Notes under the pieces: model-generated
Told to the model about the DNA's origin: nothing
The model's database searches: none
Seen by the model: only the letters and a program-made list of their open reading frames with translations
Shown: positions 9,048 through 17,969 of the stretch, one piece after another
Layout of the letters: every line of letters starts with the position of its first letter
Numbering within the stretch: position 1 is the first letter of the stretch
Position numbers and translations under genes: made by a program
Origin: Hyalangium gracile
Lineage (GTDB): Bacteria; Myxococcota; Myxococcia; Myxococcales; Myxococcaceae
Length of the DNA stretch: 64,000 nucleotides
Assembly (NCBI RefSeq): GCF_020103725.1
Contig: NZ_JAHXBG010000003.1
Coordinates: forward strand, 496,001-560,000
Direction of reading: 5' to 3'

Positions 9048-10829
9048 TCAGGGCGTCTGAGGCTGGTCCGGGCGGCCAGGACAGGTGGAGAGGAAGTCCT
9101 CCGGGTTCACGCGGATGAGCCCGTCCACGGGGGACTTGATGCCGCCCACGGGGTAGCGCGCGGCGTCGTAGCGGAAGAAGCGGGTGATGGTACGAGCCGT
9201 CGGATCGTCCGCGGGGATCATCGCCACCGAGAGCCAGAGCGAGTTGTACCCCGCCCCGCGCACCACGGGCACGCCGCCGTCCGGCAGCGGAATCACGCCC
9301 GCGTCCACGCCGCCGTCGGCGAACTCGAGCCGCGTCGGCGCCAGCAGCACGTTGTCCACGCGGAAGTCGTAGCACTGGCGCCCGTTCTCGTCCGGCGGCC
9401 CGATGGCCTCCATGGAGTAGCGGTAGCCGTCCACGGACAGGTGCGCGGTGTCCACGTCCACCGGGTTGGTGTGCAGGCGCAGCTCGGCGCGGCTGGACAG
9501 CCCGTCGTTGTCCGGATCCTGCTCCAAATCATTGCTGGAGCCCTGGGTGCCGCCGCGCCACTCCACGCCGTCCGGCACGCCGTCCCGGTCGCTGTCCACC
9601 AGGTTGGCGTTGGTGCCGATGAACTGCTCGTCGCAGTCCAAGAGCCCGTCGCAGTCGTTGTCCACGGAGCGCAGCGGCGGCGGGCAGCCCGGATCCAGGC
9701 CTCCGCCGTCCGGCAGCTGCACCTGCGTGGGGTTGAAGTCCACGCCCTGGCGGCTGAAGCGCACCTCCACGCCGTCGCTGAAGCCGTCTCCGTCCGTGTC
9801 CACCAGGTTGGGGTTGGTCCCCTCCTCCGCCTCCTCCTCATCCGTCAGGCTGTCGCCGTCCGTGTCCGCCGCGTCCTCCGGGCTCCCCATGGGCGCGTTG
9901 AAGTTGGAGGCGATCAGCTCCTTGACGATGAAGGCGCGGCGCACCTGGCCGAAGTTGAAGTCCAGGAAGTTGATGGGCTCGTTGTTGCGGAAGTCGCGGA
10001 AGTTGCCGCCGCCCCGCTGCGCCATCTGCTCCAGGCGGTCCGCGTCCTGGTTGATGATGAGCAGCGGGCAGCCGCCGTCTCCCGACAAGTCACACACCGA
10101 GCTGACCGGCTGCGCCGGGTTGAACACGTGCACCGTGTTGACGCGCACGTCCTCCACCAGGTCCCTCAGCTGGCGGATGCGCACCACCGCGTCGCCCTGG
10201 AGCAGCTCGTCGTCCTGGTTGTTGGTGGGGTGGCCGTCCGACAGGAAGATGACGTTGTAGCGCGCCTGCGCCAGCGCCTGCGCCCCGCCCGGCTCCGCGC
10301 GGCTCCGGGCGATGTCCGCGTTGATGAGCGAGTAGATGTCCGCCAGCGGCTTGACGAAGTCCGTCGAGTCCCGGTTGGGCGAGGTGTCGGGGTTGATGAA
10401 GTTGAGCAGCGTGCGCGTCATCAGCTGCTTCTGGGTGTCCGTGAGGCTGGACACCTGCGCGAAGCCGTCCATCCCGTTGGCGTCCTTGGTGAGGAACGCC
10501 GTGGTGCTGCCCGCGAAGAGCACCACCGCGACGAAGACCTCCGGGTCCGTGGGCAGGTTGTCCAGCAGCTCGATGAGCGCGAGCGCCCGCTGGCCGTCCG
10601 GATCCGTCACCTTCATGGACTGGCTGGCGTCCATGGCGACGACGATCTTGATGGGGCGCAGCACCTCGTTGGTGCCCAGCGTGCAGAAGCTCCCCTGGAA
10701 GGAGACGGCACGGTCCACCGGGACCTGCTGATCGCGCCGCTCGTCATAGAGATAGGCATCCGAGCAGGCGGCGACGATCGCCACCACCGACACCACCAAC
10801 GCCGCTACGAGGCCGGCCCTGCGATTCAC
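9048..10829 (-). CDS. VWA-domain lipoprotein with calcium-type acidic repeats (CglD-like)
   Basis: A 593-aa precursor: lipobox VAAC (Cys22), a von Willebrand A domain from about residue 60 with intact MIDAS DASQS at 67-71, then acidic EF/TSP3-like repeats (DTDGDSLTDEE, DTDGDGFSDG, DSDRDGVPDG) and a C-terminal beta module with YRYS...CYDFRV. The architecture matches the family of the M. xanthus adhesion/gliding lipoprotein CglD, but orthology cannot be decided here. Its ATG overlaps the stop of the upstream VWA gene by 4 bp. It is likely on the cell surface, binding a ligand in a metal-dependent way. Confidence 0.85.
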   Translation of the reverse strand: MNRRAGLVAALVVSVVAIVAACSDAYLYDERRDQQVPVDRAVSFQGSFCTLGTNEVLRPIKIVVAMDASQSMKVTDPDGQRALALIELLDNLPTDPEVFVAVVLFAGSTTAFLTKDANGMDGFAQVSSLTDTQKQLMTRTLLNFINPDTSPNRDSTDFVKPLADIYSLINADIARSRAEPGGAQALAQARYNVIFLSDGHPTNNQDDELLQGDAVVRIRQLRDLVEDVRVNTVHVFNPAQPVSSVCDLSGDGGCPLLIINQDADRLEQMAQRGGGNFRDFRNNEPINFLDFNFGQVRRAFIVKELIASNFNAPMGSPEDAADTDGDSLTDEEEAEEGTNPNLVDTDGDGFSDGVEVRFSRQGVDFNPTQVQLPDGGGLDPGCPPPLRSVDNDCDGLLDCDEQFIGTNANLVDSDRDGVPDGVEWRGGTQGSSNDLEQDPDNDGLSSRAELRLHTNPVDVDTAHLSVDGYRYSMEAIGPPDENGRQCYDFRVDNVLLAPTRLEFADGGVDAGVIPLPDGGVPVVRGAGYNSLWLSVAMIPADDPTARTITRFFRYDAARYPVGGIKSPVDGLIRVNPEDFLSTCPGRPDQPQTP

Positions 10830-12790
10830 GGCGTTGCCCCCGGCGCGTCACCCACGCAGCGCTGCAGGTACTCGTTCATCTCGTTGAGGTCCGCGGGCCG
10901 GCGGAAGTTGCCGTCCTCCAGCGTCAGGTCCGGCCCCAGCGGCACGCGCAGGCCCGGCGGAGCGTACTGCGCCCATGCGCACGCGGTGCGCCACACGCCA
11001 TAGTCGGTGGCCACGCCGCTCTCGGGCGCCTCGGCGAACCACAGCTTGAACAGGTTGTAGCCTTGCTGCACGCCCGAGCGGTTGGGCGGCGTCACCATCT
11101 GCAGGTTGGACACGCTGAAGTCATAGCAGGTGCTGCCGTTGTCCCGCTTCTCGGCCACCGTCACCGAGTACTGGTAGCCATACCGCTCGTGGAAGTCCTT
11201 GTCCCTGCGTGTGGGGTCGCTGCCCGCGCGCAGCTCCTCGTCGTCGCGCAGCCCGTCGCCGTCCGTGTCGATGCCCGACGCGTTCGGCTCGCGCGGATCC
11301 AGCCCGTAGCGGGCCTCGAGCGCGTCCGGCACGCCGTCACCGTCGCTGTCGACGATGCCCGCGCGCGTCTGCAGGTAGCTCTCGGCGAACTGGGACAGGC
11401 CGTCGCCGTCCGTGTCGCGGCACACGCAGCCCTGCGACAGCGGCGAGGCGGGATCGCACCCGCGCGCGTCCAGGTCATTGGAGGGCTCGAAGCCCTGGTC
11501 CTTGCGGCGCGCCTCGAAGCCGTCGTCCAGGCAGTCCCCGTCGCTGTCCATGTCGTAGGCGCCCGTCTTCAGCTCGAAGGAGTTGTCCACCGAGTCCGGC
11601 ATCCCGTCGCCGTCGGTGTCCACCTCGCGGCCGGTCGCCCCCGGCACGGAGCTGAGCGCCTGCACCGTCAGCGTCTTGATGACGTTGCGCGAGGCGAAGG
11701 ACGAGTAGTCCAGCGCGCCCAGGCCCATGTTGTTGATCTCGGCCGTGTCGTTGAACTCCTGGTACACGCCGTTGCCTATCTCCGCGAAGCGCTGCAGCAG
11801 CCACGAGGCGATCTGCTTGGCCGCCTGCGGGTACTCGCCGGGCGGGACGCCGGGATAGGTGCCGTACAGGTCCTGGCAGATGGGGCCGCAGCGGCGCACC
11901 GCCTCCTGGTTGAAGAGCAGCACGGAGTGCATGCGGATGTCGCCCACGTTGTGCTGCTCCTTCAGCTCCATCAGCCGGCGCACGTAGCTGAAGAGCTGGT
12001 AGTTCTGGTTGCGGTCCGTGCCGGGCTCGAAGCCCTCGATGTTGTCGGGCGAGTCGGGATCCAGCAGGTTGCAGAACTCCACCGCGCTGGAGGAGTCCGC
12101 CCACGTCAGGTCCGGGTTGCTCGGGTCCGCGTAGGTGGTGAGGTTGTCGTTGGCCGAGCAGCGCGGGTACGGGGTGCCGTCGGTGAGGAACACCACCACG
12201 TAGCGGGTGCGCGGCAGCACCTCGGGGTTGCTCGCGGACAGCGCGGTGATGTCGCTGGCGATCAGGCTGTACGCGTAGGAGATGGCGCCCTGGTAGTCGG
12301 TGCCCTTGCCCAGCTGGCTCTGCAGGCCACCGATATAGGTGTCCAGCGAGCTGTCCGGCCGGGCGAAGCGGTTGCCGGTGGCGGCCGGAGGCCACACGTT
12401 CTTCACGTTGGTCTCGAAGGGCACCACGGACATCTGCACGTTGGGCTGCTGGCGGAACTGGGCCACCAGCCTGCGCAGCGCGCGCACGCGCGCCGGCTCG
12501 GTGACGCCGGGGGGCACCACCACCGCCACCTGCTGGCAGAAGCCGGAGCCCTCCTGCGAGCCGGGCGGATCCGACACGCACATGCTGCCGGACTGGTCGA
12601 TGACGAGCACCACCTTCACCGGGAACCCCGCGGGGTTCGCCGGGGCGGTGCACACCCGCCCCTTGAGGGTGAGCCGATCATCCTGGAGCGTCTGCTCCAC
12701 GGAGAGCGGCTCCACCAGGGAGTCGGTACAGGCCGCCAGTGAAGCGGCCAGGAGGCCCGCTGCCATCAGCATCCGGGGGTTCAGGTGCAT
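10826..12790 (-). CDS. VWA-domain lipoprotein with calcium-type acidic repeats (CglD-like)
   Basis: A 654-aa precursor and paralogue of the next gene downstream. Lipobox LAAC (Cys21); VWA domain with intact MIDAS DQSGS at 65-69; then TSP3/EF-like repeats (DTDGDGMPDS, DSDGDCLDDG, DTDGDGLSQF, DSDGDGVPDA, DTDGDGLRDD) and the shared C-terminal YQYS...CYDFSV module. The start at 12790 has AGGAGG nine bases upstream; a longer reading to 12814 has none. CglD-type proteins in M. xanthus take part in surface contact during gliding, so this may be a surface adhesin. The gene letter is not assignable. Confidence 0.85.
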   Translation of the reverse strand: MHLNPRMLMAAGLLAASLAACTDSLVEPLSVEQTLQDDRLTLKGRVCTAPANPAGFPVKVVLVIDQSGSMCVSDPPGSQEGSGFCQQVAVVVPPGVTEPARVRALRRLVAQFRQQPNVQMSVVPFETNVKNVWPPAATGNRFARPDSSLDTYIGGLQSQLGKGTDYQGAISYAYSLIASDITALSASNPEVLPRTRYVVVFLTDGTPYPRCSANDNLTTYADPSNPDLTWADSSSAVEFCNLLDPDSPDNIEGFEPGTDRNQNYQLFSYVRRLMELKEQHNVGDIRMHSVLLFNQEAVRRCGPICQDLYGTYPGVPPGEYPQAAKQIASWLLQRFAEIGNGVYQEFNDTAEINNMGLGALDYSSFASRNVIKTLTVQALSSVPGATGREVDTDGDGMPDSVDNSFELKTGAYDMDSDGDCLDDGFEARRKDQGFEPSNDLDARGCDPASPLSQGCVCRDTDGDGLSQFAESYLQTRAGIVDSDGDGVPDALEARYGLDPREPNASGIDTDGDGLRDDEELRAGSDPTRRDKDFHERYGYQYSVTVAEKRDNGSTCYDFSVSNLQMVTPPNRSGVQQGYNLFKLWFAEAPESGVATDYGVWRTACAWAQYAPPGLRVPLGPDLTLEDGNFRRPADLNEMNEYLQRCVGDAPGATP

Positions 12791-12829
12791 GGAAACGAGC
12801 CTCCTGCGAAGCATGTAAGGGGTGAGACT

Positions 12830-14158
12830 CTACTGCGCGCGACGACGGCGGAGCAGCAGGCTGAGGAGCGCGGCACCCAGCGCCACGCCGCCCGCCGGGC
12901 CCGGCAGCGCGGAGCAGTTGCTGGCGTTCTCGCCCACCGCCAGCTTGAGGCTGGAGACGGACTCACGCTGCTCCGGGTACGCACGGTCCGCGAAGGCCAG
13001 CTTCGCCTGCACCTGCAGCTCGTAGTCGCCATCCGCGTCCGCGGTGAAGCTGGGGACGTTGCCGTCCACATACGCGTACTCCCAGTGACGGCTGTTCGTC
13101 ACGGCGCCCTTGGGGTTCTCCACCACGGCCTTGGAGCCAGAGGGGCGCTTCGTCACCGTCCAAGTGTACTCGATGGCGGCGCCGTTGCGGTTGGCGAACA
13201 GCGGCGGGCGCACCTGCTGGCCCTTCTTCAGGCTCAGCGAGCCACCACCCGACACGGTGAAGGGGCTCTTCGGATCCAGGCAGTCGCTGGGGTTGTTCTG
13301 GTCCACCACCACGCAGTACTTCGCGTCGCACGAGTCGCCCACGCCGTCACCGTCGTCGTCCACCTGGTCGCGGTTGGCCACGGCCGGGCAGTTGTCCAGC
13401 GGCTTGCCGCTCGGGTCCACGTTCAGCACGCCGTCATCGTCGATGTCCGGATCGCACACGTCGCCCAGGTTGTCGCCGTCCTTGTCCGCCTGGTTCGGGT
13501 TGGCCTGCTCCGGGCAGTTGTCGCCGTTGTCGGAGACGTTGTCGCCGTCCTTGTCCACGCGGCACTGGGCGGCGTTGGTGGGCATGGACTGATCCGGGTT
13601 GGAGATGCGCGGGCAGTTGTCCTCGCCGTCCGGGCGCCCGTCGTTGTCATCGTCCGAGTCGCACACGTCACCCTGGGCATCGTTGTCCAGGTTGCTCTGG
13701 TCCTTGTTGGGCACCAGGGGGCAGTTGTCCACCGTGTTGGGCACGGTGTCGTTGTCCGCGTCGGCGTCGCAGTCATTGCCCTGGCCGTCGCCGTCGGCGT
13801 CCTGCTGCTGGTAGTTGGCGATGCCCGAGCAGTTGTCGCAGACGTCGCCCACGCCGTCGCCGTCGCTCTCCGTCTGCTCGCGGTTGGAGGCAAACGGGCA
13901 GTTGTCGCGGTCATCCGCCTTGCCGTCGCCGTCCGCGTCGTCCGTGTACGACAGCGTCACGCCGTCATCCGTGTACGCCACCCACACCGAGCAGCCACAA
14001 CCGCAACCGCAGCCACCGCCCTCCTCCTTGGGCCGGCCGCAGCTGCTGCCGAGGCACTCCGGGTTGACGCCATCCTGGGACTGCGCCTGGGCAGGCACCG
14101 AGGAGAGGAAGAAGAGGGCCCCGAGGGCCACGACTTGGGGGAGACGGGCACGTGTCAT
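12830..14158 (-). CDS. Thrombospondin type-3 repeat protein with MYXO-CTERM-like tail
   Basis: A 442-aa exported protein with signal peptide ending near PAQAQS. A Cys/Gly knot-like run (GGGCGCGCGCS) lies near residue 50. Seven or so TSP3 repeats (DADGDG..., DNC, GDVCD) fill residues 60-270, followed by a PKD/Ig-like domain (YTWTVTKRPSGSKAVVEN). The C-terminus is a single Cys (NCSALPGP), a hydrophobic helix and RRRR, the layout of MYXO-CTERM signals, which myxosortase processes for surface lipid anchoring. AAAGGAG precedes the ATG; a longer reading frame to 14245 lacks this. It is likely a calcium-binding surface protein working with the flanking VWA lipoproteins. Confidence 0.85.
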   Translation of the reverse strand: MTRARLPQVVALGALFFLSSVPAQAQSQDGVNPECLGSSCGRPKEEGGGCGCGCGCSVWVAYTDDGVTLSYTDDADGDGKADDRDNCPFASNREQTESDGDGVGDVCDNCSGIANYQQQDADGDGQGNDCDADADNDTVPNTVDNCPLVPNKDQSNLDNDAQGDVCDSDDDNDGRPDGEDNCPRISNPDQSMPTNAAQCRVDKDGDNVSDNGDNCPEQANPNQADKDGDNLGDVCDPDIDDDGVLNVDPSGKPLDNCPAVANRDQVDDDGDGVGDSCDAKYCVVVDQNNPSDCLDPKSPFTVSGGGSLSLKKGQQVRPPLFANRNGAAIEYTWTVTKRPSGSKAVVENPKGAVTNSRHWEYAYVDGNVPSFTADADGDYELQVQAKLAFADRAYPEQRESVSSLKLAVGENASNCSALPGPAGGVALGAALLSLLLRRRRAQ

Positions 14159-14274
14159 GACAACTCCTTTCGCGGCTGGTGCACTAGCAAGACCCGATCC
14201 GCTCACTGGCCGACGCTTGCTGTCAGGAAATTCAGGGATTTGCACAGAAGGGCCCCGGGAGGGGCTGCTGGGTG

Positions 14275-14290
14275 TGGGGGGCAGCCCCCA
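14275..14290 (-). terminator. G/C hairpin downstream of the third VWA-like gene
   Basis: TGGGGG (14275-14280) and CCCCCA (14285-14290) form a 6-bp stem with a GCAG loop, about 40 bp after the stop of the gene ending at 14329. It has no T-run on the transcript strand, so it could be a weak terminator or an RNA-stability hairpin that sets differential expression within the gene set. Confidence 0.4.
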
Positions 14291-14328
14291 GTCGGATCGA
14301 GGGGTCCACCCCCCACTCGAGGAGGGGC

Positions 14329-15930
14329 TCAGGTGCCGAGGATGAAGAGGTCCGGGTTGAAGCTGCGCGGGCCCGCGGGGTTCTTCCCGCTGGTGTCGAA
14401 GTAGCGCAGCTTGTCGTCCACGTAGAGCGAGCCGACGCCCGCGCCGCGCGGATCATTGTCCCGGCCCACCTGCAGGTAGAAGTAGATGTCGTTCTGGCCG
14501 GCGGGGATCGTCACCCCTGGGAAGAGCGGGTGGGGGCGATCCAGCGTCTGGACGACGGAGATGTTCTCCGCGCGCACCTTGTAGCAGGCCCGCCCATCCG
14601 GCGTGGGCGTGGACAGCTCGAGCGAGTAGCCGTAGCCGCGCTCGGCCTGGAAGGCCAGGTCGGCGCTGAGCGGATCACCCCGGACGATGGCCTCGTCGAT
14701 GTTGGGCACGCCGTCGCGGTCGGTGTCGAGGAGATCCTCGGGGACGAGCGGGTTGGTGCGCCCCAGGGCCTCCACCATGTCGGGCAGGCCGTCGGCGTCG
14801 GTGTCGCCCATGCAGGGGTCGGTGCCGAGCACGCGCTCCTCGCAGGTGTTGAGCCGGTCGCCGTCGTCATCCAGCGAGACGTTGCAGCCGTTGATGACGT
14901 TGAGGGCCAGGGGATCCAGGCCCATGCGCAGCTCGATGCCGTCCATGAGGCCGTCGCCGTCGGTGTCCGCCTGGCGGGGGTCCAGGCTCAGGTCCGCCTC
15001 GTCCCTGTCGGCCAGGCCATCCCCGTCGCTGTCGGCGAGCAGCTCGCCGTCGCGCACCTGGACGTTGCGGTTGAAGGCGAGGAAGCGCTTGAGGACGAGC
15101 GACGTCTGGAGCGAGGAGTAGTTGAGGTTGGAGAGGGCATCGCGCAGGCCCTCGGGGTCGGTCTCGATGGCCTCGGTGCCGCCGGCGTTGGCGATGGCGG
15201 CCACCTGGTTCCGGGTGTTGGTGTCCGGCACGGAGCGCACGTAGATGGGCTGGACGACGACTTCACCCGCGCCGAACTGCTGGACCAGGTTCTTGAGCTC
15301 GCCGGTGACGGCCGTCAGCTCGCACTCGCTGCACGCCTGGGAGCCGGAGACGGGGGTGAGGGCGGAGCAGCGCGCGTCGATGCCCACATTGAAGGCGGGG
15401 TTGTCGCAGCTGAGGTCGGCGTTGGTGACGACGAGGACGACCATGTAACGGGTGCGGCCGACGGCGCCGCGGCAGGACGTCTGCATGTCGCCGGAGAGGA
15501 TGCTCTTGGAGAGGCGCAGGGCGGAGCGGATGCTCATGGGCCCCGTCTCCTGATAGCTGGCGTAGCGGGCCAGGGCGGACTGGAAGGTGGAGGCGTCCGC
15601 GAAGCTGCCCTGCAGGCCGGTGGCCACGGTGTGGTAGGCCACGAGGGAGAACGAGATGAAGGGGCCGGAGAAGCGGCTGCTGAGGGTGCCGAGCGCGTCG
15701 GTGGAGTAGCCCACCAGCTCGGAGGGAACGCCCTGCCCGCCGGCGAGGGCGAAGACGACCTTCACGGGGAAGGCATCTCCGCCGGCCAGGGGGATGCATA
15801 CCTCGCCCGTGTAGTCCGCGCGGTCCTTGCCGCTGGGCCCGCGGCCATCGAGCGCATAGAGGCCCGCGTCGGTGCAGGAGAGCAGCAGCAGGGGGACCAG
15901 GATCCAGATCAGCTTCGAGGAGGAGCGCAT
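14329..15930 (-). CDS. Degenerate VWA lipoprotein with acidic repeats (MIDAS lost)
   Basis: A 533-aa precursor, third paralogue of the VWA set. Lipobox LLSC (Cys19). The segment that aligns with the MIDAS strand of its paralogues (FPVKVVLVIDQSGS) reads FPVKVVFALAGGQG, so the metal-binding Asp and both Ser are gone. Acidic TSP3/EF-like repeats (DSDGDGLADR, DTDGDGLMDG, DTDADGLPDM, DTDRDGVPNI) and the YGYS...CYKVRA C-terminal module are kept. It is the first gene of the minus-strand set and starts at an ATG preceded by a GGGGGG tract; a longer frame to 16047 has no signal peptide at its start. It may be a structural partner rather than a metal-dependent adhesin. Confidence 0.8.
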   Translation of the reverse strand: MRSSSKLIWILVPLLLLSCTDAGLYALDGRGPSGKDRADYTGEVCIPLAGGDAFPVKVVFALAGGQGVPSELVGYSTDALGTLSSRFSGPFISFSLVAYHTVATGLQGSFADASTFQSALARYASYQETGPMSIRSALRLSKSILSGDMQTSCRGAVGRTRYMVVLVVTNADLSCDNPAFNVGIDARCSALTPVSGSQACSECELTAVTGELKNLVQQFGAGEVVVQPIYVRSVPDTNTRNQVAAIANAGGTEAIETDPEGLRDALSNLNYSSLQTSLVLKRFLAFNRNVQVRDGELLADSDGDGLADRDEADLSLDPRQADTDGDGLMDGIELRMGLDPLALNVINGCNVSLDDDGDRLNTCEERVLGTDPCMGDTDADGLPDMVEALGRTNPLVPEDLLDTDRDGVPNIDEAIVRGDPLSADLAFQAERGYGYSLELSTPTPDGRACYKVRAENISVVQTLDRPHPLFPGVTIPAGQNDIYFYLQVGRDNDPRGAGVGSLYVDDKLRYFDTSGKNPAGPRSFNPDLFILGT

Positions 15931-16073
15931 CAGCCCCCCATTGTAGAGCGCAGGGGCCGGGAGGGTTTCAAGCGATCCGACCGGAAGTGCAGCCGGATCC
16001 GCCCCGGGGTCTCGCCTTGGAGGAATCTTCCACCGGGCGCGGTCCATCCCCTGCCGGTTAATGTGCGTCGCCC

Positions 16074-16454
16074 ATGGAGACCTCTCATCCCCAGCCTCTG
16101 ATGATCCTCGTCGCCGGCCCCTACCGCTCGGGTACGAACGACGAGCCCGCGAAGATGGCGGCCAACGTCACCGCGATGACGGAGGTGGCGCTGCGGCTGT
16201 ACCGCGCCGGGCACCTGCCGGTGGTGGGAGAGTGGTTCGCCCTGCCCCTGGTCGAGGCGGCGGGCTCCACGAAGGTCGGCGACGCGGTCTTCAACGAGCT
16301 CTTCCACCCCATCGCGCACCGCATCCTGGAGCGCTGTGATGCCTGCCTGCGAATGGGCGGAGCCTCGCAAGGAGCGGACGAGATGGTGCGGACGGCCCAG
16401 GCCCAGGGCAAGCAGGTGTTCTACCGGCTGGAGGACGTGCCGGGTTGCGGCTGA
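16074..16454 (+). CDS. DUF4406-type protein (nucleoside deoxyribosyltransferase-like fold)
   Basis: A 126-aa soluble protein. ILVAGPYRSGT near residue 11, the LYRAGHLPVVGEW segment and CDACLRMGGASQGADEMV fit the DUF4406 / nucleoside 2-deoxyribosyltransferase-like fold, where the GPY loop and late SxGAD motif bind nucleotide or sugar. Substrate and role are unknown. It is convergent with dbpA, with only 21 bp between the stops. The ATG at 16074 was chosen because the conserved fold begins ten residues later. Confidence 0.7.
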   Translation: METSHPQPLMILVAGPYRSGTNDEPAKMAANVTAMTEVALRLYRAGHLPVVGEWFALPLVEAAGSTKVGDAVFNELFHPIAHRILERCDACLRMGGASQGADEMVRTAQAQGKQVFYRLEDVPGCG

Positions 16455-16475
16455 GCCCTGGACGGGACAGGTGGC

Positions 16476-17861
16476 CTACTTCACCCACTCGATCCAGTGC
16501 TTGCGGCCCTTGATGCGGCCGGCCTGGAGCGCCTTGAGCGCCACGCGCACCACGCGCTTGGAGACGGCGACGTAGGCCTGGCGGTCCTGGATCTCGATCT
16601 TGCCGACGTCCGAGGCGTTCAGTCCGCCAGCCTCGCCCGTCAGGGCGCCGAGGATGTCACCCGGCCGCATCTTGTCCTTGCGGCCGGCGGAGATGAGGAG
16701 CGTCTCCCAGGGCGACTCGAGCGGCATCCGGCCCGCCGCATCCATCGGAGGGAGCGCCTCCACGCTGCCGGGCTCCAGCTTCACGCCGGTGGCCTGCACG
16801 ATGTCCTCGACCTTGCGCTCGTCTCGCGGGGTGACGAGGGAGATGGCCAGGCCCGTCCTCCCGGCGCGCCCCGTGCGGCCGATGCGGTGCACGTAGGGCT
16901 CGGGCTGGAACGGCATGTCGTAGTTGATGACCGCATCCAGGGCCTCGACGTCGATGCCGCGCCCCGCCACGTCGGTGGCGACGAGGACCCGGATGCTCTG
17001 ATTGCGGAACCTGGCCATGACGCGGTCGCGCTCGCTCTGCTCCAGGTCTCCCTGGAGGCCCGCCGCGCTCACGCCCGCCTCGCCGAGCGCCTGCGTCAGC
17101 TCGACGACGGTCGCCTTCTGGTTGCAGAACACGATGGCGGAGCCCGGCTGGTACTGCCGCAGGATGCGCAGCAGGAGCGACGTCTTCTGCTCGGGCTCGC
17201 ACGGGTAGCGCAGCTGCTGGATGTCGGGCGGCGCCTCGGCCTCGACGACCGTCACGCGCGTGGGATTCTTCTGGAACGCCCGGCTCATCTCCTCGATGGT
17301 TGGAGGGAACGTGGCCGAGAAGAGCACCGTCTGACGCGAGGGAGGCGTGGCCCCGAGGATGCGCTCCATGTCCTCCCGGAAGCCCATGTCGAGCATGCGG
17401 TCGGCCTCATCCAGCACCACGGTGGCGAGCTGACCTGTCTCGAGCACCTCCCTGTCGAGGAGGTCCATGACGCGGCCCGGAGTTCCGACGGCGATGTGGG
17501 CGCCCTTCTCGAGCGCGTTCACCTGGGGCCGGATGGGCTGGCCTCCCGCGAGCACGAGCACCTGGAGTCCGGGCAGTCTCCGGCCGAGGCGGCGGATCTC
17601 TCCGGCCACCTGGGCGCACAGCTCGCGGGTCGGGCACAGCACGAGCGCCTGGACGCGCCGCCGAGCGAGCTGGATCTTCTGGAGGATGGGCAGCGCGAAG
17701 GCGGCGGTCTTCCCGCTGCCTGTCTGCGCCTGACCGATGAGGTCTCGCCCCTGCAGGAGCACCGGGATGCTCTGGGCCTGGATGGGCGTGACAGTCTGGA
17801 ACTCCAGTTCCTGGAGGACCTGGAGCAGCGGCGGAGAGAGCGGAAGCGAGGCGAAGTCCAT
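16476..17861 (-). CDS. dbpA: ATP-dependent RNA helicase DbpA
   Basis: A 461-aa DEAD-box helicase. Visible motifs in order: Q motif (TPIQAQSIP), Walker A AQTGSGKT, PTRELCAQV, TPGRVMD, DEAD in VVLDEADRML, SAT in FSATFPP, and motif VI HRIGRTGRAGR. The C-terminal domain (SPWETLLISAGRKDKMRPGDILGAL) is the RNA-recognition fold that in DbpA binds 23S rRNA hairpin 92 during large-subunit assembly. A longer frame reaches 18476, but the upstream part overlaps the next gene; the ATG at 17861 starts directly before the Q-motif region. Confidence 0.9.
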   Translation of the reverse strand: MDFASLPLSPPLLQVLQELEFQTVTPIQAQSIPVLLQGRDLIGQAQTGSGKTAAFALPILQKIQLARRRVQALVLCPTRELCAQVAGEIRRLGRRLPGLQVLVLAGGQPIRPQVNALEKGAHIAVGTPGRVMDLLDREVLETGQLATVVLDEADRMLDMGFREDMERILGATPPSRQTVLFSATFPPTIEEMSRAFQKNPTRVTVVEAEAPPDIQQLRYPCEPEQKTSLLLRILRQYQPGSAIVFCNQKATVVELTQALGEAGVSAAGLQGDLEQSERDRVMARFRNQSIRVLVATDVAGRGIDVEALDAVINYDMPFQPEPYVHRIGRTGRAGRTGLAISLVTPRDERKVEDIVQATGVKLEPGSVEALPPMDAAGRMPLESPWETLLISAGRKDKMRPGDILGALTGEAGGLNASDVGKIEIQDRQAYVAVSKRVVRVALKALQAGRIKGRKHWIEWVK

Positions 17862-17969
17862 CGGGGTCTCGGGGCCCCTTGTAACAGCTCGGACGACTTG
17901 ATGCGGCGGGAGTGGCTGGGGATGCTGGCGGGTACGGTCTACCCGACAGTCCGGGGCCAGAGGGTCACC

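Noticed and set aside
9048-12790. Naming one VWA lipoprotein cglD
   Set aside because: Two intact paralogues have the same architecture and I cannot tell which, if either, is the orthologue.
13340-13970. Regularly spaced similar DNA units that resemble a CRISPR-like array
   Set aside because: The periodicity comes from TSP3 protein repeats (DxDGDG, DNCP, GDVCD) in an open reading frame; units vary in length and there are no unique spacers.
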